64,000 nt of DNA from Diaporthe sp. PMI_573 (taxonomy: Eukaryota > Ascomycota > Sordariomycetes > Diaporthales > Diaporthaceae): NCBI GenBank assembly GCA_021399435.1, contig JAJTUP010000048.1:1-64000 (forward strand), given 5' to 3'. Below, one piece after another: positions 10,290 to 20,486 of the stretch; position 1 is the stretch's first letter, and every line of letters begins with the position of its first letter. A model generated the notes under the pieces. The model was not told where the DNA came from, made no database searches, and saw nothing but the letters and a program-made list of their open reading frames with translations. The position numbers and the translations under genes were made by a program.

Positions 10290-11986
10290 ATGTCTGTTGG
10301 TTCTGCCAGTCCCACCAGCATCGACGATGATGCCGTGTCTGTTGTCAGCACTGGTACTTTCGTTTATGAAGACCCGTGGGAGGCCGCGGACTCTGACGCC
10401 GGTGATACCGATGCATACACCAACAACGAAGGGACCATTCGTATGCTGGAACGAACTGCCGCCAAAATACCAGTGCTCTCGGCTTCCGATTCGATTAAAG
10501 TTCAAAAGAGTTACGGACTCCGCATGATTATACCAACTCGCATTGGTAGGGTGGATAACGTTTGGAATACCCCCAAGCTTCTTTTCAAGCAGTCAAAGCA
10601 CTTGCGGCTGCAAATTCCCTTCAGGCCCAATGCTGTTCAGGGTGAAGAACGCGAGATCTTACTCAACGATGGCTCGAGTTGGGACGTTGATGTCATTGCT
10701 CCAGCCTATGCCCCTGATGCTACTACGGAGGCGGCAAAGCCGTTTACGTGGAATATCGAGGGCTGCTTCCACCCCAACTTGGTTACATGGAGGCGCCAGG
10801 TGAAGGATGATTCTTTTCGCATCTCTGCGGGCCAGTCTCGTTCGTCCACCGCAGTTGCTCAATTTTTCGTACCTGTGAATGATGGCCTTCAAAGGTTGGT
10901 CCTGATCTATCAACGTTCAGCCGGGACTCTATATGCTAATGTCCTCCGCACAGAGCCGGGAAAACCTTTGACAAGAGCCTCGAGCTACCCTCCCATCCTA
11001 TAACCGTCCATGGTTTCGGTGTCTGCGATCCGAACAAGTACCGCTGGAAGGATGCTGACGTTCTACCAGCTTGGCTGGATGTATCGGAAAGGAACAATAC
11101 TATGGGGTTTTTAAGGATGAGCACGCGTTTCAATATGGATCCGCCTGCACAAGGAGATATGTCGAAAGTCCCACCGAGTGGTGAATACCCCTTCCACGTC
11201 CTTCTTTACTGGCCTCGGGTGGAGACGTTCCTTCGTGGTACAAGGTGGGCTGGGGTGATCAACAGGGGTGGCTACTTTCAAGGAGATGGCCGCGTGCTTC
11301 ATTACATCGGGAAGATGATTGGGCTTCTCAGGACGTCCCTGCTTCGTGATGTTCCCTCGAGCGTGTATATCCCGGTCATTATCCCCTATGATGTGAACAG
11401 GGACGGGCCTGCTGCGTCCGGTGCAGGGGGCAGCCCCTTTGCAGATATGAAGACGAGGACGACTCCAAAGAAAAATACGAGGAACACCGAAGTGCGCATT
11501 CCAGATGAGGCCAGCAAAGCACAGTCCCCCTCTGGATCATCTCCATCCGCGGCCGGGGCTAGTCAGGGGCAGGAACGCGGCTCCAGGGCACAGAAGACGC
11601 GGAAGAGGAGATTCGACTTCTTGTTTAACACTGAGTCAGTTGCGTCTTCTAGTGGATCGAAGGCAGGTGATGGAGCTGGAGATGTGTCACTGACCAACGT
11701 CGTTGATCCTGATGCTGCTTTGCAATCAAGCATTGCAGGAGATGATCGCTCCGGGGGGGAAGGTTCACCGGATCGTTTCTATGAAGCTCCCTTTCCATCA
11801 CAATCTCATGAAATCGTGGATAGCGGCGAAGGGAATTCCAGTGGTATGACCGGCGATGCTGGTGGTGAGGACACGACCCAGGCGACTGCGGAACCCGAGA
11901 CGCGGAATCAGAAGAGGGCGAGGCGCGGAAAAGAGCCTGTGTCTGAAAGATCTTCTGCGAGAAAGCGTACTGGTGCACGGCGTTAG
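10290..11986 (+). CDS. two-exon gene of unknown family, 545 residues, basic C-terminus
   Basis: I read exons 10290-10894 and 10954-11986. The 59-nt intron starts GTTGGT, has a TGCTAAT branch point and ends CACAG; it restores one frame of 546 codons and removes the premature stop near 11001. The N-terminus is acidic and Ser-rich (residues 1-50). Residues about 60-330 are mixed and probably globular, with blocks such as SYGLRMIIPTRIGRVDNVW and YPFHVLLYWPRVETFLRGTRW. From about residue 390 on it is low-complexity and Ser/Gly-rich, with two basic clusters (KTRKRRFDF and a lysine/arginine-rich end, KRTGARR) that look like nuclear localisation signals. I do not recognise a domain. It is followed by other plus-strand orphan genes at 15849 and 17833, but the spacing is several kilobases and fungi do not use operons. 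Confidence 0.7.
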
Positions 11987-13170
11987 TTGCCAAACAGTAG
12001 TTAGTGTTTGTTAATTCAAAAGTTTAGTGTGTTCCGAACCAAATAATCTGCATAGGTGCGGTGCTGGAGATGGCTGTGGTGTTTCCACGCCAGGGGTCCG
12101 AACGCTGACAATGGCCCTGGAGAAGTCATGTTGGCTGAAAGCCAACGCACAAAATACCTGTCCTAATGTTGGCGGTCCGCTGCGGACCGCTATGTTTTGA
12201 AGGCAATAATAGTAATGACCGACACCATGGAGATAAATTTGTTTGTTGGCATCTGCACATTACATAGGACGCAGCTGTCGTTGATTTGCTCTTACATGCG
12301 GTCTACACAGGAGTGCTATGGTTCAAGGCGCTGTTAAGACACAGTTTTGCAATGGCTGGACTGTTATTTCAGGAAGTGTACGTGTTGTCTCTAATTAACA
12401 CGACTTGGGTATGAACTAACTAGGAGCAATTTCCGCTCCGGCATAAGACGCACAACCCACTAGCACTCAAGCTGCGACTGGGCCAAATCAAGACTCCATC
12501 CTCCTGCTCAGTCCCTCTTACACTTTACGCTATAACGAAGAGTCAGTCATGTACACAGCGTCATCACATAGGGGTTTGCTTACCCTCACATCCTGGAGAC
12601 AGGCAGTGATTTCAGTAGACGCAGCCGAAATGATCCCCGCGGCGATAGGTAGGGCGTCTTCGAGCTTGCGGCACTTGGAAAGCTGATCCTATCAGAGTAC
12701 AGTGCAAATTAAGCCAACTTTATACGCAAGGTCTTTCTAAGCAGAGGTACATACTGTACATTTGCTCTACTATACAACAGTTTGAATTTTCATTACAGCA
12801 CAGGACCAGGCTTTGTCCCCGGGAAAGAGGTCAAAACAGCGGCTTCTATTGGTCACTCGACCGAATACAGTGGGAAAAACAGTCGGAAAAGAAAGGCTGA
12901 ATGATACTTGACAATGAGGCTAAGCATGCCGAGATCAAGCGGTTGAAGGCCGAGGTTCTATTAATTAAATTAGAGCTATATTCGCTGAGAAATTTGCGAT
13001 ATGCTCTTCAAATGACAATGTGCATACAAATTGAGTGTGCGACAACATGTCCGCGTCACTAGCGTGTTTTTAGCGGCGTGGTATGCAAATAAGTGTAGGT
13101 AGTCTCAAAACTGAATGATGGATTCGTATGACTGCGGCGTATCGACCACCACATCAACAGAGGCGGACCA
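11987..13170. other. intergenic, possible transposase relics
   Basis: No long frame. Around 12900-13015 the plus strand reads EIKRLKAEVLLIKLELYSLRN, a short leucine-zipper-like run of the kind found near the C-terminus of pogo-type transposases; it is too short to assign. The remainder is unremarkable. Confidence 0.35.
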
Positions 13171-14103
13171 ATGCTACCACAGAGGAAGAAGCAGCGCGCT
13201 CTTTTCGACATGGTTGATCTAGACTCCCACCGACCCAAGGATCAGGCTTTGATGAACGCCTTCATATCATCCTTTGAACCGCTTCGCTTTCAGCATCTCC
13301 TTATACGCTGGGTGGCATGCGACAACATCCCATTTCACAAGCTGGAGAGTCCGTACTTTCGCGACCTTATGGCTTACGCGAACAGCGCCATCGCGGATTC
13401 GGGCAGTATCCCAACCCATAGCACAATCCGCGACTGGATTGTGCGGTCCTTCAATCGTCACAAAGGCGTCGTGACGGAATTGCTTTGTCGGTCGCTCAGC
13501 CGCATTAACGTCTCCTTTGATGCGTGGTCCTCTCGAAAATTCACATCTCTACTCGGCCTTACCGTACACTTTCTTGATGACGAAGGGAAGTTCCGTACGT
13601 TTCTCCTCGGATTGCCACGGATTGAAGGTCGTCACTGTGGAGAAAACTTTGCCGGCCGTGTCAGCGAGATAATCCACGAGTATGGGTTCGAGGATCGCGT
13701 CGGATATTTTGTCACAGACAATGCGGAGAGCAACGACACGTGCCTTGAAGACTTGGGCATTGAGTTGGGGTTCAAAAAGCAGCATCGTCGGCTCCGTTGC
13801 TGTGGCCACATCATCAACCTCGTCGCCCGATCCCTTCTTTTCGGTACGGACGCCGACGCGTTCGAAGAGGATTGCCAGGCCGACAAAGAGATCCAAGATG
13901 AGGTTAAACTTTGGAGATCAAAGGGCCCCATCGGCAAGCTGCACAACATCGTTCACTGGGTGGAAAGGTCTGGCCAGCGCATTGAAAGGCTCCACAAGCT
14001 CCAATCCATTGAGAACACCGCCCTGGGCTTCGAAGACAAAACAACCTACGATGTCGTCATGGATAACGCCCTAGAACCTCAGCAGTTACCGGACAAGCGC
14101 TAA
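13171..14103 (+). pseudogene. central part of a hAT transposase
   Basis: A 310-codon plus-strand frame reads as the RNase-H-like core of a fungal hAT transposase: FQHLLIRWVACDNIPFHKLES near the start, ISFDAWSS-type block as NVSFDAWSSRKFTSLLGLTVHF, then GYFVTDNAESNDTCLEDLG (a DN motif carrying a catalytic-type aspartate), then RRLRCCGHIINLVARSLLFG (the conserved cysteine-histidine insertion block). It has neither the N-terminal BED zinc finger nor the C-terminal dimerisation domain, and stops at 14103. A BED-finger piece of the same kind of element lies just beyond but on the opposite strand (14123-14503), so the element has been broken by an internal inversion or by two nested copies. Confidence 0.8.
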
Positions 14104-14122
14104 GCGAGGAAGACAAGAAAGC

Positions 14123-14503
14123 TCACTTTACCCCGTGGTCGTCATAGAGGTGGTTTAGGGTATTTTGGATGCCCGTTGATGTGAAGGTCTTTGGCTTAAG
14201 AGTGTTCTTGCGGATGCAAATTTTGCAAACCCACTTCCTGTCGTTGCCTTTCTGGATATCGTACCCATACTCCCAGGCCCAGGAATTAGTATCTCTAACC
14301 CTTTGAGACCAGGTGAAGCCGGGGAAACGGCGCCAAAGAGATTCTTCATATTGCCGCTCTTTGGTAGTGGAATCTGGCGAGGTGGACTTAGAACGTCGAG
14401 CTGGCGAGAATGGCGTGAAAGTTGTAGAAGGCGCTGGAGACGACCTAAAATTTCCATCATCGTCAACAGCAGTGATGGCGTCAGAATCTGATAGAATACT
14501 CAT
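14123..14503 (-). pseudogene. BED-type zinc finger N-terminus of a hAT transposase
   Basis: The minus-strand frame starts MSILSDSDAITAVDD and continues with a Ser/Pro-rich linker to WEYGYDIQKGNDRKWVCKIC, closing with NHLYDDHGVK. The CxxC pair and the spaced histidines in LNHLYDDH form a BED-type zinc finger, which is how fungal hAT transposases begin. The frame stops 20 bp from the end of the convergent transposase-core frame (13171-14103). In an intact element the two would be one protein on one strand, so this piece is inverted relative to the core. Confidence 0.75.
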
Positions 14504-15848
14504 CCTGAGCTAGTTACGCAATGCAATCGGTGTAGCTGTTGAAATCGATGTGGAAGTTACAAGCAGAATTGAGGGTAAAAGGAGGTGGCGGCCAGGGAAA
14601 TTAGGTGATCAGCCTTACGTACAAGCCACACATAGCCTTAGTTACGGGGGCACCCAGACTGGGTCGAGGGAGTTATCCCCCGCTTCTTTCTGGTGAAATC
14701 GAGTAAAAGGGCAGCAGATATCGAGGCAAGTTGATACACAAAGAAAGGGTAGACGTGAAATATGATGTTACAAAATAGCTTCCGGCCCGCTCTCTCGAAC
14801 AGGCCTTCCTCTCCGCCCTGTTCCAACTAAATACATTAAAACTACCTAATTCCAACAACTTTGACCGTATCCCATCTGTCAGGACTTGGTAGTACTTGTG
14901 GTAGTGCCAACATGTTATGGAGCCTTGTCAGAAGTACGTTCCGACAATACTGTGCATGACATGTAAGAGTGTTATTAAAACAGAACACTGTTCGGAAAAA
15001 ACTGTCTGGACGAATATCGCATCTGCCCTAGTACAAGCTGGACTACTGGCACTGGTCGAAGCCGTCCCGGGGGCATGGCAAGTAAAATACCATCATGGTC
15101 TGTGGCGTCCATAGGGCTGTTACCATTTTTGCGTCAAGGTCTTCCAGTGGGCACTGGGCTAGGTAGGGAGGACTCCGCAAACAAGGTTTGGCGATTGGCG
15201 CCCTGGGTTCAGTGGTAATCCTTTTGCAATAGCCGCAAGATTCAGGTCTACGGCAGAGGCCAAAGCCCAAAACTCATTCGCTTCGTCTTTGTTGTGCCGC
15301 AAGGGCTGACATGTTGGGAACGCACGGCTTGGATGCTGCAAGATTGAGTGCAGGAAGCCCAAGTAGAATGGAGGCTGTATACATTGTCGATGTTACACCT
15401 AAGTAAAATACTAGTTTGCTGTGGCATGGTAGAGCGCCTCGGAGGGGAACGGGGAGGAAAGTGCGTATTCGGACAGACGATAGACAGAGCGTGCTGGACG
15501 GAGGAACAGACAAGTCGGACAGCGAATGATGTTAACGGGGACTGGGGTGCTTTTGAAGGTTTAGCAGCCACCGGCTTAGTCAGCAGCGGAAGCACTTCAT
15601 ATAGGCACATTGTGCCTTCCGTACAGACCGCTCGAAACTTAGCTTCAGACAGACACAATTGAACCCATTCGTCGTATTGGTTGCTTTCTCCACAGCACTA
15701 AGAAAGGACTATCTTATTAGGCCACCAACCATAGAACGATAGCCGTTTTATTTCACTTTCTCCGCCCGCTCTAGAGTCCTTGGACTGCAATTTCTCGATA
15801 GCCCCAGTCTCTCAAGATTTTCGTTATCTTAGTTTTGCGTCTTCCAAT
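14504..15848. other. intergenic, no supported gene
   Basis: Several overlapping minus-strand frames occur between 15043 and 15660, the longest 136 codons, but their compositions look like chance and no motif is seen. The last 150 bases are the upstream region of the gene starting at 15849. Confidence 0.45.
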
Positions 15849-17099
15849 ATGCCTCTTCAGCATCAGCCTACCGCTAGCCAAGCAAAGAATTCGTCCAGCG
15901 TATCTAACACTGGCAATTTCAGTTCCGTTGAATTGAGTTCAAGCCCAGAAGGTGGAAAAAAGCAGCGTGTCTACAGTAGCTCTTGCCCGGAACTACCCAC
16001 TGATTCTGGAGATGAAACTCTCGATCACGGCTCGAACCGTCGTCGGAGCGACGCATTGCCGTCGTCAAAAGAGAACAGCCCCATCCCTGGGTCTGGGCAC
16101 GTTCCTCGCGGGCAAATATCGAATCCGACCGCTGATCCGGGCGTCGACGACCAGCGACGTCAACGGTCAATTATACCACAAAATGCCCCTCCACCAGAGT
16201 CTGCAGCTAAAGTCTCGGACGTCTCAACGGCTCAGCCCGAAGAACCTCAAAATATTGTCCACCCCACTATATCACCTAAACCAACCACATCCGAGATCAA
16301 CACATCACACTACAAGGATGGTTTCTTCAATGGTGTCATAAACCCAGTACCAGGCGACATCTACCAAGCCTTCTATAAAGATGCGTATAACGAAGGATGG
16401 TGGATGTGTACTCCCCTTCCTTGGGACGCCTGGGAGCGCCACATTGGCATTAAGTTCAGCATCTGGCAGGCTAATCTGTTTCGGGATCTGCCGGACTGTT
16501 ACAGGATCAGTCGCGTCCGTACACAAGCGAAGGGCCGCAAGATGAAGCCCGTCATTACGGGCTGGAACGAAGGCTTCGAGGAAGACGGCCCAAGGGTCAA
16601 CGAGCGTGTCTTCCCCGTGCTTTTCTTCGATGACAAGCCCGGCGAGCCCGGCAGCTTCACATTTCCACCGCCCGAGAAGGCGTTCACGTTCTCAAAGCAG
16701 GCCCTTAAGGCCCTGCCTGCTGAGTGGGTCGCCGCGGCGGACCTGAGACTTCCCCATGTTGATGTTGGCCAACCAGTTGCCGGCGGCGAGACAGCAGCAA
16801 GGTTCAGAGAGAGGGTTCAAGCTTTGAGAGAGGCTCAGGATGAGAAGAAGTCGACAGCGGCTACGAATTCAAAGAGTAACCTTTCTTCTCCCGTAGCGGG
16901 TGTCCCGGCTGCCAGAGAGAACGTCGCGGCCTCTGCACAAAGCGTCAGGACAGGTACCAAGCGCACAAGGAGCTTTCCAGTATCTCCTGAGAATCCGTCA
17001 TCTGAGAGGCTGCGGGTTGTCGCGGATGAAAGTTGGTGGTTCAAGAGATGTTATGATCAGGCTATGGCGACTTGGCAAATGTGGCGGAACGGGATATAA
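15849..17099 (+). CDS. gene of unknown family, 416 residues
   Basis: Single exon. I choose the ATG at 15849; the frame extends 23 codons upstream only from a TTG. Residues 1 to about 160 are disordered and Ser/Pro-rich. A folded region follows at about 160-320: HYKDGFFNGVINPVPGD, AYNEGWWMCTPLPWDAWERH, KFSIWQANLFRDLPDCYRIS, then FPVLFFDD and FTFSKQALKALPAEW. It is unusually rich in tryptophan and aromatic residues. A basic, Ser-rich linker carries TGTKRTRSFPVSPE, and the end (DESWWFKRCYDQAMATWQMW) is again Trp-rich. No membrane segment or signal peptide. I do not recognise the family. Its mix of a disordered head, a tryptophan-rich middle and basic linker is similar in style, but not alignable by eye, to the protein at 10290-11986. 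Confidence 0.7.
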   Translation: MPLQHQPTASQAKNSSSVSNTGNFSSVELSSSPEGGKKQRVYSSSCPELPTDSGDETLDHGSNRRRSDALPSSKENSPIPGSGHVPRGQISNPTADPGVDDQRRQRSIIPQNAPPPESAAKVSDVSTAQPEEPQNIVHPTISPKPTTSEINTSHYKDGFFNGVINPVPGDIYQAFYKDAYNEGWWMCTPLPWDAWERHIGIKFSIWQANLFRDLPDCYRISRVRTQAKGRKMKPVITGWNEGFEEDGPRVNERVFPVLFFDDKPGEPGSFTFPPPEKAFTFSKQALKALPAEWVAAADLRLPHVDVGQPVAGGETAARFRERVQALREAQDEKKSTAATNSKSNLSSPVAGVPAARENVAASAQSVRTGTKRTRSFPVSPENPSSERLRVVADESWWFKRCYDQAMATWQMWRNGI

Positions 17100-17698
17100 A
17101 GATCATTTGTCAGCCTGACCTTTTCGGCATCGTTGATTAGGTCACTTTTTTTCTCATACTACGGCAGAAGTTCCGGAAACTCGGCTGTAGCCTGCCTGAT
17201 CCTCTCTGAGAGATTGGGTTGTTCTACGAATAACCACACTATATCATGACATCGTATTTTCGATAACACATCTCCGGCGTGGAAAAACGATACAACAGGA
17301 TAGTGGACTTCGATCCTCTGCTCGACTAGCTCTAAACGGGCTGCACGTTTTGTTCCCCGCATATTGTATTTCCTTTAGGACTGGGTCATAATCATGTTTT
17401 TGCAGGAAGACAAAAATACTGCTAGTATCCGGCCTCCTTGTTCTCGCAACCATATTAGGAGAGCCTCTTTTTCCTCTAGATTTCGTTTTTTAGATCTGGA
17501 GCATGGAACCTGGAGCATGGAACCAAGAACGCCTGTACCTATTCTCACTGGCTCTCGAAATCGTGATTGCTTTCGGAAGTACGGGAGGCCTCAGGTAATC
17601 AAGGTCTAGCCATGTCCACACACGTGATAAAATCGACGACTCTGGCGGTGTGTCTGAGCTACTGCTGCCTTCGATCCGTCCTGAATACGCGCTACGAG

Positions 17699-17707
17699 TA
17701 TATAAGG
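17699..17707 (+). promoter_or_regulatory. TATA box of the 17833 gene
   Basis: TATATAAGG lies about 130 bp before the ATG at 17833, followed by a run of cytosines and a CT-rich stretch (CTTTCATCTCTCTCAAG) that is usual near fungal transcription starts. Confidence 0.5.
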
Positions 17708-17832
17708 GTGGAGAACCGCCCCCCCCCCCCAGACGCTTCCTTTCATCTCTCTCAAGACCCTACGGCCACGGCCTTTTACGAATTTCAGTCACAAATACAA
17801 AGAACTAGCACTCATGCTGAATACCATAGACA

Positions 17833-18921
17833 ATGCAGCTCTCCAGCAAGACCGCACTTGGACAACTTGAGGACCACAGGGTCCGTACCGAAGCTCTGCT
17901 CCAGAGCTACTACAATCTCAAACAGACGACCAAGGACCAGGTCCATCTGGTATATTGTTCGGCCATGGCTCCTCCAAACTTCGAGAATTTTGTTGGGATC
18001 TCAAAAGCATTAAAATTACTCGGTGGCCGTCTGGCAGATGACGATCTACTCATACGATGGGTCGCCGAGATAGAGGCGTCGAAACCAAGAGTGGTCAGCG
18101 ATTTCGGGCAAGATGGTTTGAAGCTCAAAATGTTGGATCGGAAGTGGAGCTTCGACGACCTGAAAGTCACCACAGCAATGTTGATGCAAGGGAAGGATGA
18201 GGACTGGGTTCTGAATCATGGGATATTTTACCGTGGAGGAAACCCTGTGAAAGTGCCTTCTTGGCTTGACGAAGACCTCACTCCTCAGCAGGTGTGGGAG
18301 AAGCTTCCGGATAAAAAGTACCCGATCATCCAGCTGCGTCAGTCGCTCCGTGTCCTCAGAGTTGCTGAGACGGATGACGGAAATTGGCTGTGGGATATGT
18401 TCAGAGAGCTGAGTGGACTTGAGAATTCCTCCGACATTAGGACCTACCCATGGACTGTGGAAGACCTCAAGACTATTGTGTGCAGGTGGTTAGCCCTTGA
18501 GGACGAGCGCACGCGCCGGTACAAGCCAAAATCTACCGGATCGTTGCGGAAGGAGCGTATTCCTGGGGCCGGCAATGTTCAAAACACACGCCAAAGAGGG
18601 AAAACGGGGAAAGAAATCGGAAACGACTCAGTCGTCGTTAATCAAGCTGGAGAGCAGAACGTCCCCATTCCGGCCAGTACCAGAACCGTGTTTCGAGCAG
18701 TGGACCCAAAGATGTTGGAGTTAATCAGAGGCATTAACGACGCCCAAGAGACTGCCAGGAAAGCGACATATAACACGAACAAAGCATTCGATGCTGTTGT
18801 TGGAAGTACTACAGCATTGACGATGTATTTGACTAAAGGGTATACTGTGGACGCTATCGTTCCACCGGAAAGACGATTGGAGGCATCCCAGCCCATAAGT
18901 TACCCATGGAGGAAGAATTGA
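17833..18921 (+). CDS. orphan protein with a duplicated internal module, 362 residues
   Basis: Single exon from the ATG at 17833. Residues about 30-45 read QTTKDQVHLVYCSAM. A module follows at about 54-127: GISKALKLLGG, a DD-L-IRW helix, an aromatic/basic spacer, then WSFDDLKVTTAMLMQGKDED. The same pattern recurs at about 166-229: RQSLRVLRVAETDDGNWLW, then YPWTVEDLKTIVCRWLALED. The shared core is a W(S/T)..DLK helix ending in a charged D/E pair about 40 residues after a DD-containing helix. The rest is a basic Ser/Gly linker (235-280) and a helical C-terminus. A single-module relative, including the preceding TTRDYVDLVY block, is found at 26779-27186. I know no named domain of this form. A TATA box lies at 17699. 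Confidence 0.75.
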   Translation: MQLSSKTALGQLEDHRVRTEALLQSYYNLKQTTKDQVHLVYCSAMAPPNFENFVGISKALKLLGGRLADDDLLIRWVAEIEASKPRVVSDFGQDGLKLKMLDRKWSFDDLKVTTAMLMQGKDEDWVLNHGIFYRGGNPVKVPSWLDEDLTPQQVWEKLPDKKYPIIQLRQSLRVLRVAETDDGNWLWDMFRELSGLENSSDIRTYPWTVEDLKTIVCRWLALEDERTRRYKPKSTGSLRKERIPGAGNVQNTRQRGKTGKEIGNDSVVVNQAGEQNVPIPASTRTVFRAVDPKMLELIRGINDAQETARKATYNTNKAFDAVVGSTTALTMYLTKGYTVDAIVPPERRLEASQPISYPWRKN

Positions 18922-19284
18922 TTGTTGGATCTAAGTGCATTGTCTTTTGATCCCGTGTCTAAATTGTCTTTTTTCCCTCTGTCTCTCGTCTTTGCTTCTT
19001 CCCTTTTTCGCGACACCGTGGACGAAATCAGTGAATGACATGTTCAGGAGCATGCAACTGCTGAGGAAAATAAGTCCTGTGGGCATAGTTTTCCGAATCA
19101 GATGGCAATACAAATGATATGATGTGTCCTGCATAGTCAAAACAGGGTCTTCGACGGTGTCGACTAGTGCAGGTTTTCCTCTCCTAGTGGAGGATAGAAA
19201 CTAGGCTCCTCTTGCGTCCTAGTTTTCTAGATGAACCAGGTCAGCAGAAAATTAATTATGTTTCCACTAATGGACCTCACCTAA

Positions 19285-19896
19285 ATGGTCTCAAGCTGCG
19301 CAGACATCGTGAAATTGGAAGATTCAGTGTTCGCCGCAAAATCCTGGAAGGCGCCCGGCGAGGACGGCCTGCCTGCGGTAGTCTGGAAAGAGACGTGGCC
19401 AGTGGTCAAACACCATGTCCTCGCATTATTTCGAGCATCTCTAGCAGAGGAGACGCTGCCCGCCCAGTGGCGACACGCCAAGATCATACCACTTAAGAAG
19501 CCTGGCAAAGAGGATTATACAGTGGCTAAAGCCTGGAGACCAATCTCGCTTCTAGCAACGCTCGGCAAAGTGCTAGAGTCGGTAGTCGCGGAAAGGATCT
19601 CTCACGCGGTCGAGACGTATGGGCTCCTCCCGACTAACCACTTCGGGGCCCGTAAACAGCGGTCTGCGGAACAAGCGCTCGTGCTGCTCCAAGAACAGAT
19701 CTATACTGCCTGGCGAGGTCTAAAGATAGTCAGCCTGATCAGTTTTGATGTCAAAGGGGAAGCTCAGCTAGCACAGAAATCTCATTGCGAGGGGATTTAT
19801 GATGGACTAGGATGGTGGAAGGCAATCTGCAGGCAAAGGACACTCGGGATGAGGGTGGTAGCTGTGCAACACTCGGCCCGGCGCAGTGGGAAGTAA
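19285..19896 (+). pseudogene. 5' half of a Tad-like LINE reverse transcriptase, truncated
   Basis: The frame carries the fingers and first palm motif of a non-LTR reverse transcriptase: KAPGEDGLPAVVWKETWPVV, QWRHAKIIPLKKPGKEDY, AWRPISLLATLGKVLESVVAERI, FGARKQRSAEQALVLLQEQI, and LISFDVKG, the start of motif A. Just after that motif, near 19755, the sequence turns into unrelated residues and the (F/Y)ADD region and everything 3' are gone. The missing half of this kind of element is represented by the separate fragment at 62130-62974. Confidence 0.85.
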
Positions 19897-20006
19897 GTGC
19901 TAAGGGTGCGGGGTGAGAGAGAGGGCTAGAATGACAAGTTGAGTAATGTGAGTAAGCCTATACGTACGTTGTACGGGTGCATCCTTCGCCACGCAAGGCG
20001 ACTTCT

Positions 20007-20486
20007 TCACTCGACGGCTTCGGCGATGGGTGTCATGGCTGCGAGCTTGGATCGCTGACTCGAGGCCTTCTTGGAGCTCGACTTGCGCTGCTTGTGGGCC
20101 TTGGCGGCCTGTCGCCTCTGCTGCTTCTCGGCCATGACGGAGCGCATGAGCTCTTGTCGGCGGAGAGCCTGCTCGCGCCTCATCTCCTCGAGCTCAGCGC
20201 CGCCCATGTGGCGCACTGGGGCGAGGCTTGGTGATTGGATGCCGGATCCGTAGCTGGAGACCGAGTGGGCGTCCTCGTCGACAAAGACGGGCTCTGAGAG
20301 GAAGAGCAGGTCCTCGTCGGAGACGTATGATGTCGCTCGGAGCTGTTCATCTCCCTGCTCGCTCAGCGAAACCCGCCGTGGCCAGCTTGGGAATGCGCAG
20401 GACTCGTTGAGGTATGAGTTGTGATATGCGCTGCGCGGCGATGGGATCTCCATCGGCGACGAGGAGCTGTATGACCGGTAGGGCAT
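20007..20486 (-). CDS. short Ser-rich conserved protein, 159 residues
   Basis: Minus-strand single exon from the ATG at 20486 (MPYRSYSSSSPMEIPSPRS); the upstream in-frame extension starts only at TTG. The N-terminal half is Ser/Tyr-rich and disordered, with an acidic run in YVSDEDLLFLSEPVFVDEDA. A conserved block HMGGAELEEMRREQALRRQELMRS follows, then a strongly basic helical segment (MAEKQQRRQAAKAHKQRKSSSKK), and it ends SKLAAMTPIAEAVE. The charged helix between about residues 95 and 140 could form a coiled coil. It is of the small conserved hypothetical type seen in ascomycetes; no function known to me. A second copy with a premature stop lies at 35227-35700 and shows the same ends, which supports the start chosen here. 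Confidence 0.75.
   Translation of the reverse strand: MPYRSYSSSSPMEIPSPRSAYHNSYLNESCAFPSWPRRVSLSEQGDEQLRATSYVSDEDLLFLSEPVFVDEDAHSVSSYGSGIQSPSLAPVRHMGGAELEEMRREQALRRQELMRSVMAEKQQRRQAAKAHKQRKSSSKKASSQRSKLAAMTPIAEAVE

Noticed and set aside
15043..15660. Cluster of minus-strand frames up to 136 codons
   Set aside because: They switch frame often, have chance-like composition and no recognisable block; not enough for a gene or pseudogene call.
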